A stretch of 64,000 nucleotides of DNA, from positions 1 through 64,000 of the forward strand of contig JAICYC010000009.1 in the NCBI GenBank assembly GCA_025934395.1, read 5' to 3'. Positions within the stretch are counted from its first letter, which is position 1, and the number at the start of each line of letters is the position of its first letter. This stretch comes from Solirubrobacteraceae bacterium (GTDB lineage Bacteria; Actinomycetota; Thermoleophilia; Solirubrobacterales; Solirubrobacteraceae). The translations under genes were made by a program, and so were the position numbers. Below are positions 40,680 to 48,962 of the stretch, one piece after another. The notes below the pieces were generated by a model, which did not search any database, was not told the DNA's origin, and saw nothing but the letters and a program-made list of their open reading frames with translations.

Positions 40680-41601
40680 GTGGCACCTCCTCCGGCGGCG
40701 AGGTGCGCGGCTGAAGGCGCGCGAGCACGATCCGCCACGGCAGCTGCAGCACCGCGGTCACGAGCGATCGCCGCGAGGGACGCTCCGTGCCCGCGCGCAG
40801 GCCCACCTGGGGCGAGCGGATCACGCGGTTGCCCTGGAAGGGGATCCCCGTGGCGAGCGCGCCGAGGTCCGGTGCGATCGCCACCGGCGCCCCGCTCGCG
40901 CGCGGCTCCAGGATCCGCCGCAGCACGGCCGGCGGATCGGCGATGAAGTCCTCGTAGCGCACGAGGAGACGGCGCTCGCGCGGGTGGCGGATGAACACCA
41001 GCACGGCGAGCAGGTTCGTCAGCCACAGGTACACGTTCGTCGTGAGCACCGACTTCGAGTACTGGGCGACCTCACGGTTCTCGAACGACGCGACGACGCT
41101 CTGGGGGTCGCGCGCGAGGTACAGGAGGTGCAGGTCGATCCCGTCGAGTGCCTGCAGCTCTCGCGCCCGCAGCGGGTAGTGCGAGCTGTCGACGATCACT
41201 GTCTCGCCCGCCTGCCTTGCGATCGCCACATACAGCTCCTCGGCCACCCGCCGGTAGGCGGGTCGCATCCTCCGGCGCGCGCGCCACTTGTGCACGCGCA
41301 GCAGCGAGATCGAGCGCTCGATCGCGCGCTGGGGCTCGAGCCCGTAGAGCGGCGCCGCATCGGGCACGCTCGCACGCACCGCGCTCCAGAACTCCTCGCG
41401 CTCGGGGTCGGACAGCTGCGGCTCGCCCGACCGCGCGAGCCAGGCGTCGAGCTCGCCGGCGTAGAACACGCCGGGGCAGTTCCCGAGCGTCACGCCGAGG
41501 ATCGTGCTGCCGCTGCGCCCGGCCCCCATCACGTAGAGCACCCGCGGTCGGACCGTCGTCGACGGCAACCCCGACTGCGCGGCTGTGGCACTGTCCGGCA
41601 T
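40663..41601 (-). CDS. Sulfotransferase family protein (divergent type), paralog 6
   Basis: 312 residues from ATG 41601. RVLYVMGAGRSGSTILGVTL is the 5'-phosphosulfate loop, and HLLYLARDPQSVVASFENRE the 3'-phosphate motif. It lacks the C-terminal YLGRD motif of the other five copies and is a separate subfamily. RLLVRYEDFIADPPAVLRRI is typical of bacterial sulfotransferases acting on glycans or lipids. The catalogue ORF starting at 42021 is upstream noise. Operon with the FkbM methyltransferase. Confidence 0.85.
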   Translation of the reverse strand: MPDSATAAQSGLPSTTVRPRVLYVMGAGRSGSTILGVTLGNCPGVFYAGELDAWLARSGEPQLSDPEREEFWSAVRASVPDAAPLYGLEPQRAIERSISLLRVHKWRARRRMRPAYRRVAEELYVAIARQAGETVIVDSSHYPLRARELQALDGIDLHLLYLARDPQSVVASFENREVAQYSKSVLTTNVYLWLTNLLAVLVFIRHPRERRLLVRYEDFIADPPAVLRRILEPRASGAPVAIAPDLGALATGIPFQGNRVIRSPQVGLRAGTERPSRRSLVTAVLQLPWRIVLARLQPRTSPPEEVPRAGGE

Positions 41602-41699
41602 CGGCTGGGCAGTGTCGCAGACGCAGGTGAACCGGCCTCGCCGCGGAGACTCGTTGCTATCCTCGCCAGCCTGTCCTTGTTCGACGAGGGCCCGCGCCG

Positions 41700-42944
41700 A
41701 TGGACTCCTCAGCCCGCCCGATGCAAGGTCCCGTGCTGCTGGCCACCGCGCGCTGGAGCAGGGACGGCGGCGTCGGCGCCCACGTGCAGGTGAGCGCCGC
41801 TGCGCTCGCCGAGCGCGGCGTGGAGGTGCGCGTGCTCGCGGCGCAGCTCGACCCCGACGAGCCGCCGCCGGGCGTCGCGCTGATCGAGGCGCCGCGGCTG
41901 TTCGAGCGCCGGGCGCCGATGGCCGAGCGGCTGGCGGGCGTCCTGCGCGACCCCCCCGCGGTCGCGCACCTGCACCAGGTCGACGACCCCCAGATCGCCT
42001 CCGCGCTGCGGCGCGTCGCACCGGTGGTCGTGAGCGCGCACGGCTACACCGGCTGCACCTCGGGCGTGCACTACTTCGAGCCGGGGAACGAGTGCTCCCG
42101 GCCGCACGGCCCCGGGTGCATCCCGAACCTCGCCTTTCGCGGATGCGCCCACACGAACTACCCGAAAACGCTGCCGCGAAAGTACCTCAACACCTCCCGC
42201 GGGCGCGCGGCGCTGCGACGCGCCGACCTGGCCGTGTCCTACTCGACCGCGGTGGACCGCCACCTCGCGGACAACGGGCTCCCACGCCGCCTGATCGTGC
42301 CGTACTTCCCCACGATGCCCGCGACTGCCGGGTCCGGGCACGAGTCGCGCAGGCGCGTCGTGTTCGCCGGCCGGATCGTACGGCCCAAGGGCGTGGGGGT
42401 GCTGATCGAAGCCGCCGCCGAGGTGCCCGACACCGAGTTCGTGCTGTGCGGAGACGGGCGCGAACTCGACTCGATGCGGGGACTGGCCGAGCAGCGCGGC
42501 CTCGGCGAGCGGATCCGCTTCACGGGTTGGCTGGACGCGGGCGGGCTCGCCCGCGAGCTCGCCGACGCGTCGGTCGTGGTCGTGCCGTCGCTATGGCCGG
42601 AGCCGTTCGGCCTCGTCGGCATCGAGGGCTTCGCCGCGGGGCGCCCCGCGGTCGCGAGCGCGACGGGCGGGATCCCCGACTGGCTCGAGCACGGGACGAG
42701 CGGGCTCGCGGTCGCGCCCGGGGATCCGCACGCGCTCGCCGCGGCGCTCACCGAGCTGCTCGCCGACGCGAGCCGCCAGCGCGAGATGGGTCTCGCCGGG
42801 CGCGCGCACGTCGAACGCCTCTACACGCCTGCCCGACACGTGCAGATCCTGCTCGGCGGCTACGAGACCGCGCGCGCCCGCTGGAGCGAGAGCAGCTCCA
42901 GGGCACGCTCGGCCGTGAGGCCGAGGCTCATCTCGCGCTCGTAG
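41700..42944 (+). CDS. Glycosyltransferase, GT4-like
   Basis: 414 residues from ATG 41700. RWSRDGGVGAHVQVSAAALA is the N-terminal loop. A Cys-containing region (GYTGCTSGVHYFEPGNECSR, GCIPNLAFRGCAHTNY) looks like the metal or disulfide-like insert seen in some GT4 proteins that accept polysaccharide precursors. The donor domain has VVFAGRIVRPKGVGVLIEAA and PSLWPEPFGLVGIEGFAAGR. TATCCT near 41666 is a possible -10. Its 3' end overlaps the convergent glycosyltransferase gene by 85 bp. Confidence 0.9.
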   Translation: MDSSARPMQGPVLLATARWSRDGGVGAHVQVSAAALAERGVEVRVLAAQLDPDEPPPGVALIEAPRLFERRAPMAERLAGVLRDPPAVAHLHQVDDPQIASALRRVAPVVVSAHGYTGCTSGVHYFEPGNECSRPHGPGCIPNLAFRGCAHTNYPKTLPRKYLNTSRGRAALRRADLAVSYSTAVDRHLADNGLPRRLIVPYFPTMPATAGSGHESRRRVVFAGRIVRPKGVGVLIEAAAEVPDTEFVLCGDGRELDSMRGLAEQRGLGERIRFTGWLDAGGLARELADASVVVVPSLWPEPFGLVGIEGFAAGRPAVASATGGIPDWLEHGTSGLAVAPGDPHALAAALTELLADASRQREMGLAGRAHVERLYTPARHVQILLGGYETARARWSESSSRARSAVRPRLISRS

Positions 42945-43987
42945 AAGTCCAGGCCGCGCGCGCCCTGGGCCTCGAGCGCACCGCGGTCGGCGAGCAGCGT
43001 CGCCAGCTCGTCCCTCAGCGCAGCGGCGTTCGGCGCCACGACGCGCAGGGCGCCCGCGCGCCGGAACGCGTCCCACGTCATCGGGCCGTCGATCGCCACG
43101 ATCGGCCGCCCCGACGCGAGCGACCCGGCCAGCGAGCCCTTGCGCGAGGACGGCCCGGCGCGATCTGCGAACAGCAGCACCTCGCACGCTGCGATCTGGT
43201 CGGAGAGCTCCTGGGCGGGCAGCGGGCCCGTGAAGGACAGCGCATGGGCGACCCCACGCGCGCCCGCAAGCCGCAGCCACTCGGCGCCGCCGGGGGCATC
43301 GGGGCCGGGCCAGCCGAGCAGCCGCAGCTCGACGTCGCCGCGCTGCTCGCGCAGGCTTGCGAGCGCGTCGAGGACGAGCTCGCTCGCGGCGCCCTGATAG
43401 GCATAGCCGAACAGCCCGATCACATCGGCGGCCGCCGCCTCCCGGGCCGGCGTGCGCGGCGCCGGCAGGTTCGAGAACACCGGTGCGTTGGCGACCGGAC
43501 GCGACGGCAGCCAGCGCCGCGTGCGCAGCCAGCGCTCGCGCTGCTCGGCCGTCACGATCGCGCCGTCGAGCGAGCGCATCACGGCAGGCATCACGGCGCG
43601 CTGCGAGATGGCCCAGACGGCGCCGCGCCAGCCCCCGTACCTCCACGGGTAGGCGTACTCGTGCAGCACCCCCACGACCGGCACCCCGACGCGCCGCAGG
43701 GTCGCGAACATCGCCGGCACGCCGACGGGGAGGCCTTTGAGCGAGTAGGCGAAGACCGAGTAGTGGACGAGGATCGCGTCGGGACGCTCGTCTGCGAGCT
43801 CGCGCTCCAGACGCCTGCGGAACCGTGACAGCTCGGCGACGCTCGCCCGCGCTCCGCGCGCCTCACGCGTGATCCAGTGCATCGAGCAGGTCAGGCCGCG
43901 GCGCTCGAGCGCGCCCGCGAGCAGCGTGGCGTGGTCGCGCACCCCGCACGCCTGCTTCTCGGAGATCCCGACGACCGCGACCCTCAT
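42860..43987 (-). CDS. Glycosyltransferase (GT-B-like)
   Basis: 375 residues. ATG 43987 overlaps the stop of the upstream sulfotransferase gene (TGATG) and gives MRVAVVGISEKQACGVRDHA. PVVGVLHEYAYPWRYGGWRG lies in the acceptor domain, while DVIGLFGYAYQGAASELVLD and ELRLLGWPGPDAPGGAEWLR lie in the donor domain. GSLAGSLASGRPIVAIDGPM replaces the classical E-x7-E motif, so the subfamily is uncertain. Last gene of a sulfotransferase-sulfotransferase-glycosyltransferase operon. Confidence 0.82.
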   Translation of the reverse strand: MRVAVVGISEKQACGVRDHATLLAGALERRGLTCSMHWITREARGARASVAELSRFRRRLERELADERPDAILVHYSVFAYSLKGLPVGVPAMFATLRRVGVPVVGVLHEYAYPWRYGGWRGAVWAISQRAVMPAVMRSLDGAIVTAEQRERWLRTRRWLPSRPVANAPVFSNLPAPRTPAREAAAADVIGLFGYAYQGAASELVLDALASLREQRGDVELRLLGWPGPDAPGGAEWLRLAGARGVAHALSFTGPLPAQELSDQIAACEVLLFADRAGPSSRKGSLAGSLASGRPIVAIDGPMTWDAFRRAGALRVVAPNAAALRDELATLLADRGALEAQGARGLDFYEREMSLGLTAERALELLSLQRARAVS

Positions 43988-44910
43988 CAGCGGTAGCCCC
44001 ACAGGCTCTCCAGGTCGCGGCCGAGGTACTCGCTGAGCGCGTGCACCTCGCCGCTGAAGCGCTCGCGGAGCCGCGCCTCGAGCTCGGGGTCGAACGGCTC
44101 CTGCTCGCGGTAGACGAGCCGCCGCCGCAGCGCGGGAAGGAAACGGGTCCGCAGCCGCTCGGGAGCGAGCGCGCGCACGGCGTTGCGAGCTGCGCGGCTC
44201 CCCGCCCCGCTCGGGCCGTAGGCGCGGCGCACCAGCCGGTCGAGCCGCGGCGAGCGCAGGGCAACGCTGCGGTTCGCCTCGCGCGCCTCGATCCGCGCGT
44301 CCTCGTCGACGCCGAGGAAGCGCAGCACCCGGCGCACCGTCGCGTCGTTGTCGGAGCGGAAGTCGTCGTAGATCAGCACCAGCAGCTGCTCGCGCGGGAA
44401 CGCGTCCTCGAAGCGCCGCAGCTGTTCCACGTAGTGGACGTGGTCGGAGTAGCGGTTGACGGTCTGCCCGCCCCGCTCGCGCCGCTCGCCGGCGAACGCG
44501 CGCGCGAGATCGAGCTCGGTCTCGACGTGTTCCTGGACGAGCTGCGAGTGCAGCGAGCGCACGAAGCTCGCCGGCTCGCGCAGGATCGCGATGCAGCGCG
44601 CCCGGGGCGCCATCTCGGCGATCGCGCTCGCGGCGACGCGGGAGCGCAGGTACGACGGCGATGCCTCGCCGAGCCGCTGCCCTGGCGCGGCGCCGTCGAA
44701 CAGCGCGAGGTACTCCGAGAGCGTGCGTTGCGGCCTGCCCGTCGCGCCGAGCGCGTGCAGGTCGTGGTCGAAGAACCGAGGCTCCTTGACCGACGGCATG
44801 AAGATCTGCGGATGCGCGCGCAGCATCTCGTACAGCGCGGTGGTGCCGCTCTTGTGATGACCCACGATGAAGAAGTCCGGCATGCGCGACTGCTCAGGTG
44901 AGCCGGTCAT
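43987..44910 (-). CDS. Sulfotransferase (PAPS-dependent), paralog 2
   Basis: 307 residues. FFIVGHHKSGTTALYEMLRA is the 5'-phosphosulfate loop, CIAILREPASFVRSLHSQLV the 3'-phosphate motif. C-terminal EYLGRDLESLWGYR is the paralog family motif. The start may be ATG 44910 (17-bp overlap with the upstream gene) or ATG 44883 (MPDFFIVG). It is very similar to the gene just upstream even at DNA level around the first 60 codons, indicating tandem duplication. Confidence 0.92.
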   Translation of the reverse strand: MTGSPEQSRMPDFFIVGHHKSGTTALYEMLRAHPQIFMPSVKEPRFFDHDLHALGATGRPQRTLSEYLALFDGAAPGQRLGEASPSYLRSRVAASAIAEMAPRARCIAILREPASFVRSLHSQLVQEHVETELDLARAFAGERRERGGQTVNRYSDHVHYVEQLRRFEDAFPREQLLVLIYDDFRSDNDATVRRVLRFLGVDEDARIEAREANRSVALRSPRLDRLVRRAYGPSGAGSRAARNAVRALAPERLRTRFLPALRRRLVYREQEPFDPELEARLRERFSGEVHALSEYLGRDLESLWGYR

Positions 44911-45904
44911 AGCCCCACAGCGACACCAGGTCGCGACCGAGGTAGTCGCTGAGCGCGGCCACCTCGCCGGCGAAGCGGCGCCGCAGCTCGGCGATCACGG
45001 CGGGGTCCGGGCCACGCGCCTCGCCGTACAGCAGCCGGCGCCGCAGCGGGTAGAGCACCGCGGCGCGGATCCGCTCGCTCGTCAGCGAGCGCACCCCGGC
45101 GCGCAGCGCGCGGCTCGCCGCGGTGCGCCCCTCGCGCGCGTCGCGCACGACCGTGTTCAGGCGCGTGGAGCGCACGCGCACGCTCGGGTTCGCCTCGACC
45201 ACACGCAGCGGCACCGTGTCGTCGACCTCGAGGAAGCGCAGCACGCGACGCACGGTCGCCTCGTTCTCGGAGCGGAAGTCGTCGTAGATCAGCACCAGCA
45301 CCCGCTCCTTGCCGAACGCGGCGTGGTAGCGCTGCAGCTGCTCGGTGTAGCGGACGCGCTCGGTGTACATCAACGCCTCCGGCCAGTACGCGTGCGGGGG
45401 GATGTCGCGGCCCTCGCGCCGGCTCGGCTCCAGCGCGATCGCGCGCAGCAGGTCGCGCTCGGACTCTGCGTGGTTCTGGAGCATCTGCATGTGCAGCGAG
45501 TGCACGAAGCTCGCCGGCTCGCGCAGGATCGCGATGATCCGCGCGTCGGGCTGCGCGGCGGCGATCCGCGCGGGCGCGAGCTGCGACCAGAGGTAGAAGG
45601 TCGAGGCCTCGCCCACGCGCTGATCCGCCCCGGCGGGCGCGAACAGCGCCAGGTAGTCATCGCGCGTTTCGGCGCGGCGGCCGGTCTGCTCGAAGCGGCG
45701 CGGCTCGCCGGGTGCGGCCGGGGGCGCGTCCCAGTTGCGCGCGAAGTACATCGGCTCCTTGAAGTCCGGCATGAAGATCTGTGGGTGCGCGCGCAGCATC
45801 TCGTACAGCGCGGTGGTGCCGCACTTCGCGTGTCCGACGATGAAGAAGTCAGGCATCCTGCCCCGTGGCGCCCGCTCCACCGCTACCGACCCAGGCGACG
45901 CCAT
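44894..45904 (-). CDS. Sulfotransferase (PAPS-dependent), paralog 3
   Basis: 336 residues from ATG 45904. FFIVGHAKCGTTALYEMLRA is the 5'-phosphosulfate loop and RIIAILREPASFVHSLHMQM the 3'-phosphate motif. DYLGRDLVSLWGYDRLT closes the protein. A perfect TATAAT -10 lies 10 nt upstream, so this is the first gene of the three-gene sulfotransferase-sulfotransferase-glycosyltransferase operon. The target is probably a hydroxyl or amine of the local polysaccharide. Confidence 0.93.
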   Translation of the reverse strand: MASPGSVAVERAPRGRMPDFFIVGHAKCGTTALYEMLRAHPQIFMPDFKEPMYFARNWDAPPAAPGEPRRFEQTGRRAETRDDYLALFAPAGADQRVGEASTFYLWSQLAPARIAAAQPDARIIAILREPASFVHSLHMQMLQNHAESERDLLRAIALEPSRREGRDIPPHAYWPEALMYTERVRYTEQLQRYHAAFGKERVLVLIYDDFRSENEATVRRVLRFLEVDDTVPLRVVEANPSVRVRSTRLNTVVRDAREGRTAASRALRAGVRSLTSERIRAAVLYPLRRRLLYGEARGPDPAVIAELRRRFAGEVAALSDYLGRDLVSLWGYDRLT

Positions 45905-45914
45905 GACCGGCCCG

Positions 45915-45920
45915 ATTATA
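45915..45920 (-). promoter_or_regulatory. Consensus -10 box TATAAT for the sulfotransferase operon
   Basis: Exact TATAAT on the reverse strand, 10 nt before ATG 45904, in DNA that is otherwise over 70 percent GC. No good -35 is visible. The 5' leader would be only a few nt. Confidence 0.65.
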
Positions 45921-45981
45921 CGGCGGCCGGCAGCCCGGATCGGAGAGCCTCAGGGCCCCTGCGGGCGCGGTTCCAGATGCC

Positions 45982-45987
45982 TATACT
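45982..45987 (+). promoter_or_regulatory. -10 box TATACT for the PIG-L gene
   Basis: TATACT, 15 nt before ATG 46003. It is divergent from the TATAAT promoter 62 bp away, so the two genes could share regulation. Confidence 0.5.
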
Positions 45988-46002
45988 GCCCCGGCCCGAG
46001 CC

Positions 46003-46839
46003 ATGCCAGCCCGTCCACAGAGCATCCCGCGCCGGCTGTATCGCTACGCGCGCGACCGCCGAGCCGCGCGCGAAGAGGGCGGCCTGCGCCCGCAGCTGCG
46101 CTTCGAGCAGGGCGCATGCGCGCTGATCCTCTCGCCGCACTTCGACGACGCGGTGCTCGACTGCTGGGGCGTGCTGGCCGGGCCGGGGGAGGTCGAGGTC
46201 GTCAACGTGTGCGCCGCCGCGCCGGGAGCCGGCACCCTGGCGCTGTGGGACTCGATCACGGGCGCCGGCGACTCGGCGCAGCGCGTGGGCGAGCGGGTCG
46301 CCGAGGACGAAGCGGCGCTGGCGGTTGCGAAGCGCACCCCGCACAACCTGACGTTCCTGGACGCGCAGTACCGCAGGCCGCCCGCGCCGACGCTCGCGGG
46401 CCTCGACGCGCAGGTCAGCGCCGCGGTGCCGGCTGCCTCGCGCGTGTACGCGCCGGCGGGGATCGGCTCGCACCCCGACCACCAGCTCGTCCGCCGCTAC
46501 GCGCGCCAGCTGCTGCGGTCGGGGATGCCGGTGGTGCTGTACGCGGAGCTGCCCTACTGCGTGAACCACGGCTGGCCCACCTGGGTCGACGGACGCCCCG
46601 AGGATCCCCACCGCAACGTGGACGCGTTCTGGAGCTCGTTCCTCGGGGACGTCCCCGAGCTGCGCGACCTGCGGACCGCCGAGGTGGTGCGCCTGGACGA
46701 CGCGCTCGCCGCGAGCAAGCTCGAGGCGATGCGCTGCTACCGCACGCAGCTCAGCGCGCTCAGCTACGGCGCCCGCGGGCTGCTCGAGGACCCGGAGATC
46801 TACCGCTACGAGGTGCGATGGGAGCTCGCACGTCCGTGA
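46003..46839 (+). CDS. PIG-L family de-N-acetylase
   Basis: 278 residues. ALILSPHFDDAVLDCWGVLA holds the first zinc and catalytic motif (P-H-x-D-D), and YAPAGIGSHPDHQLVRRYAR supplies the second His pair. The family removes N-acetyl groups from GlcNAc-containing lipids, mycothiol precursors or antibiotics. No signal peptide, so it acts in the cytoplasm on a precursor. It sits between two sulfotransferase operons, which suggests that it exposes an amine on the sugar that is later sulfated; this is inference. It may instead serve mycothiol/bacillithiol-like chemistry. Confidence 0.85.
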   Translation: MPARPQSIPRRLYRYARDRRAAREEGGLRPQLRFEQGACALILSPHFDDAVLDCWGVLAGPGEVEVVNVCAAAPGAGTLALWDSITGAGDSAQRVGERVAEDEAALAVAKRTPHNLTFLDAQYRRPPAPTLAGLDAQVSAAVPAASRVYAPAGIGSHPDHQLVRRYARQLLRSGMPVVLYAELPYCVNHGWPTWVDGRPEDPHRNVDAFWSSFLGDVPELRDLRTAEVVRLDDALAASKLEAMRCYRTQLSALSYGARGLLEDPEIYRYEVRWELARP

Positions 46840-46861
46840 GGGCCGCTCGCCGCGAGCGCCC

Positions 46862-48001
46862 TCACGCGGCGAGCATCTCGCCCCGATAGCACGCCGCGAT
46901 CGCCTCGGCGAGCGCGTCGAGGTCGCCTGTGGCGAGCACCGCTCCGCGGCCGCCGTCCTCGATCAGGTCCTTCATGCCGGTGTCCTCGCTGACCAGCACG
47001 GGCACGCCGCACGCCATCGCCTCGGCGGGCGCGTACCCGAACCCGTCGCTGTAGGTCGGGTGCACGTACAGCGACGCGCCGCGCAGGCGTTCGAGCGGGT
47101 CGCCGGGAGCGATGCTGACGCGTGGGTCGCGCGCGCAGGCCCGCGTCACGAACGCGCGCATCCCGCGCGTTTTCCAGCCGCCCACGAGCAGCAGGCGCAG
47201 GTCCTCGAACGGGACCTTCGCGACCGCGTCGATCAGCAGCGGCACTCCCTTGTCGACCGACAGGCCGCCCACGTAGACGAGGTCGTACGTGGAGGAGCGC
47301 CGCTCGGCGGCAGGCGCGCTGAAGCGGGGGTCGGGTGTGAGCGGGAACATCGCGAGCCGCTCCTCGGCGAACCCCTCCGCGAGAAACGACTCCCACACGT
47401 AGCGCGAGGAGACGTGGATCCGCTCCGCGCGCTCGTACTCGGCGAGGTTGCGAGCCAGCACGCGCGTCGCCCACGGTGGTTCGAGCGGGTAGCGGCGGTG
47501 CGCGCGGCGGTGCTGCTCGACGACGCGGCGCATGTGCGCCGTGGCGGACACGAGCGAGACGGGGCACGAGGCCGCCCGGAACTGGCGCAGCGAGGTGCCG
47601 TTGAAGCCGATCAGGTGGTCGGCGGGGCGCAGCGCACGCGCGGCCGCGCGATCGAAGCCGACGCTGGCGCTCCACAGGCGCCACGCGGGCGAGCGCCGCG
47701 TCAGCGGCGCGAGCGCGACCTTGCGGCGCACGACGACCTCATGCGCGGGATCGGCCGCCTGCCCCGCCCGCGCTTCGCAGATGTAGTCGCTCTCGGCGCC
47801 GCGGCGGTCGAGCGCCCCGACGATCTCGGCGAGGTGGCGTCCGAGGCCTCCGCCGCCGAACGGCGCCGAGCACGTGACGAGCACGCGCCCGCCGGGCAGC
47901 TCGGGCTCCTGGCGCGCGAGCGCCGCCGCGCGCCAGGGCTCCGCGCCGACGGCGACCGCAGGGCTCACGCCCGTCGGCCCCGCGCTCCGGTCAGGGGACA
48001 T
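46862..48001 (-). CDS. Glycosyltransferase, GT4-like
   Basis: 379 residues. GRVLVTCSAPFGGGGLGRHL is the N-terminal glycine-rich loop, LVYVGGLSVDKGVPLLIDAV the donor domain, and HPTYSDGFGYAPAEAMACGV the GT4 motif region. The first 35 residues are variable and probably not folded. It overlaps the upstream sulfotransferase gene by 11 bp and is the last gene of the six-gene polysaccharide operon. Specificity unknown. Confidence 0.9.
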   Translation of the reverse strand: MSPDRSAGPTGVSPAVAVGAEPWRAAALARQEPELPGGRVLVTCSAPFGGGGLGRHLAEIVGALDRRGAESDYICEARAGQAADPAHEVVVRRKVALAPLTRRSPAWRLWSASVGFDRAAARALRPADHLIGFNGTSLRQFRAASCPVSLVSATAHMRRVVEQHRRAHRRYPLEPPWATRVLARNLAEYERAERIHVSSRYVWESFLAEGFAEERLAMFPLTPDPRFSAPAAERRSSTYDLVYVGGLSVDKGVPLLIDAVAKVPFEDLRLLLVGGWKTRGMRAFVTRACARDPRVSIAPGDPLERLRGASLYVHPTYSDGFGYAPAEAMACGVPVLVSEDTGMKDLIEDGGRGAVLATGDLDALAEAIAACYRGEMLAA

Positions 48002-48962
48002 CGTCGTAGCCCCACAGCCCGACGAGGTCGCGCCCGAGGTACTCGCCGGCGGCGAGGACCTCCGGCTTGAAGCGCACGCGCAGCTCGCGCATGAACTCCT
48101 CGTCCGCCTCGGGAGGCGGGCCGTGGACGATACGGGTGCGCGTGAGCCCGAGCGCGCCGCGGCGCGCCCTGCGCGGGAGCGCGGCCTTGATCGTCGCGCG
48201 CGCGGCGCGCGTGACGGGACCGCCCTTGCCGACCGACACCGCGTAGACGAGGTCGTCCAGGCGCTGCGAGCGCATCATGATCGACGGGTTCACGTCGAGC
48301 ACCTCGACCGGGCCGTCGGCGTCGACGTCGATGAAGCGCATCACCTCGCGCACCGCGGCCTCGTTGTCGGCGCGGAAGTCGTCGTAGATCAGCACGAGCA
48401 CCTGCTCCTTCGGAAAATGCTCGTGGTAGCGCTTCAGCTGCTCCGCGTACCGGACGTGGTCGGCGTACTGCAGCAGCTGCGGGCGGTGCGAGGTGCGCGG
48501 CACCTCACGGCCCTCACGGCGGGCCGCTTCCAGCCCGATCGCGCGCTTGAAGTCCTTCTCGACCTCCACGTGGCTCTGGAGGAGCTGCAGGTGCAGGGAG
48601 CGCAGGAAGCTCGCGGGCTCGCGCAGGATCGCGATGATCCGCGCGTCGTCCTTCACCTGCGCGATCGCCCCCGCGGCCGTGCGCGACCACAGGTAGGAGG
48701 AGGACGCCTCGCCGACGCGCTGCCCCGGCGCGGCGCCGGCGAACAGGCGGACGTACTCCTCCAGCGTCTGCGGCGGTTTCCCGCTGCGCAGCGGCTGGAA
48801 GCGCGGCTTCATGTCGCTCGCGAAGAACCACGGCTCCTTCAGCTCGGGCATGAAGATCTGGGGATGCCCCTTGAGCATCTCGTACAGCGCCGTGGTCCCG
48901 CTCTTGGCGTGCCCGACGATGAAGAAGTCGGGCACGCGGCCGCCGGCGCCGTCAGCGCTCAT
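47991..48962 (-). CDS. Sulfotransferase (PAPS-dependent), paralog 4
   Basis: 323 residues. FFIVGHAKSGTTALYEMLKG is the 5'-phosphosulfate loop and RIIAILREPASFLRSLHLQL the 3'-phosphate motif, with C-terminal EYLGRDLVGLWGYDDVP. It overlaps the upstream sulfotransferase gene by 11 bp, a tandem pair mirroring the pair at 44-46 kb. ATG 48962 or a GTG at VPDFFIVG could start it. Confidence 0.92.
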   Translation of the reverse strand: MSADGAGGRVPDFFIVGHAKSGTTALYEMLKGHPQIFMPELKEPWFFASDMKPRFQPLRSGKPPQTLEEYVRLFAGAAPGQRVGEASSSYLWSRTAAGAIAQVKDDARIIAILREPASFLRSLHLQLLQSHVEVEKDFKRAIGLEAARREGREVPRTSHRPQLLQYADHVRYAEQLKRYHEHFPKEQVLVLIYDDFRADNEAAVREVMRFIDVDADGPVEVLDVNPSIMMRSQRLDDLVYAVSVGKGGPVTRAARATIKAALPRRARRGALGLTRTRIVHGPPPEADEEFMRELRVRFKPEVLAAGEYLGRDLVGLWGYDDVP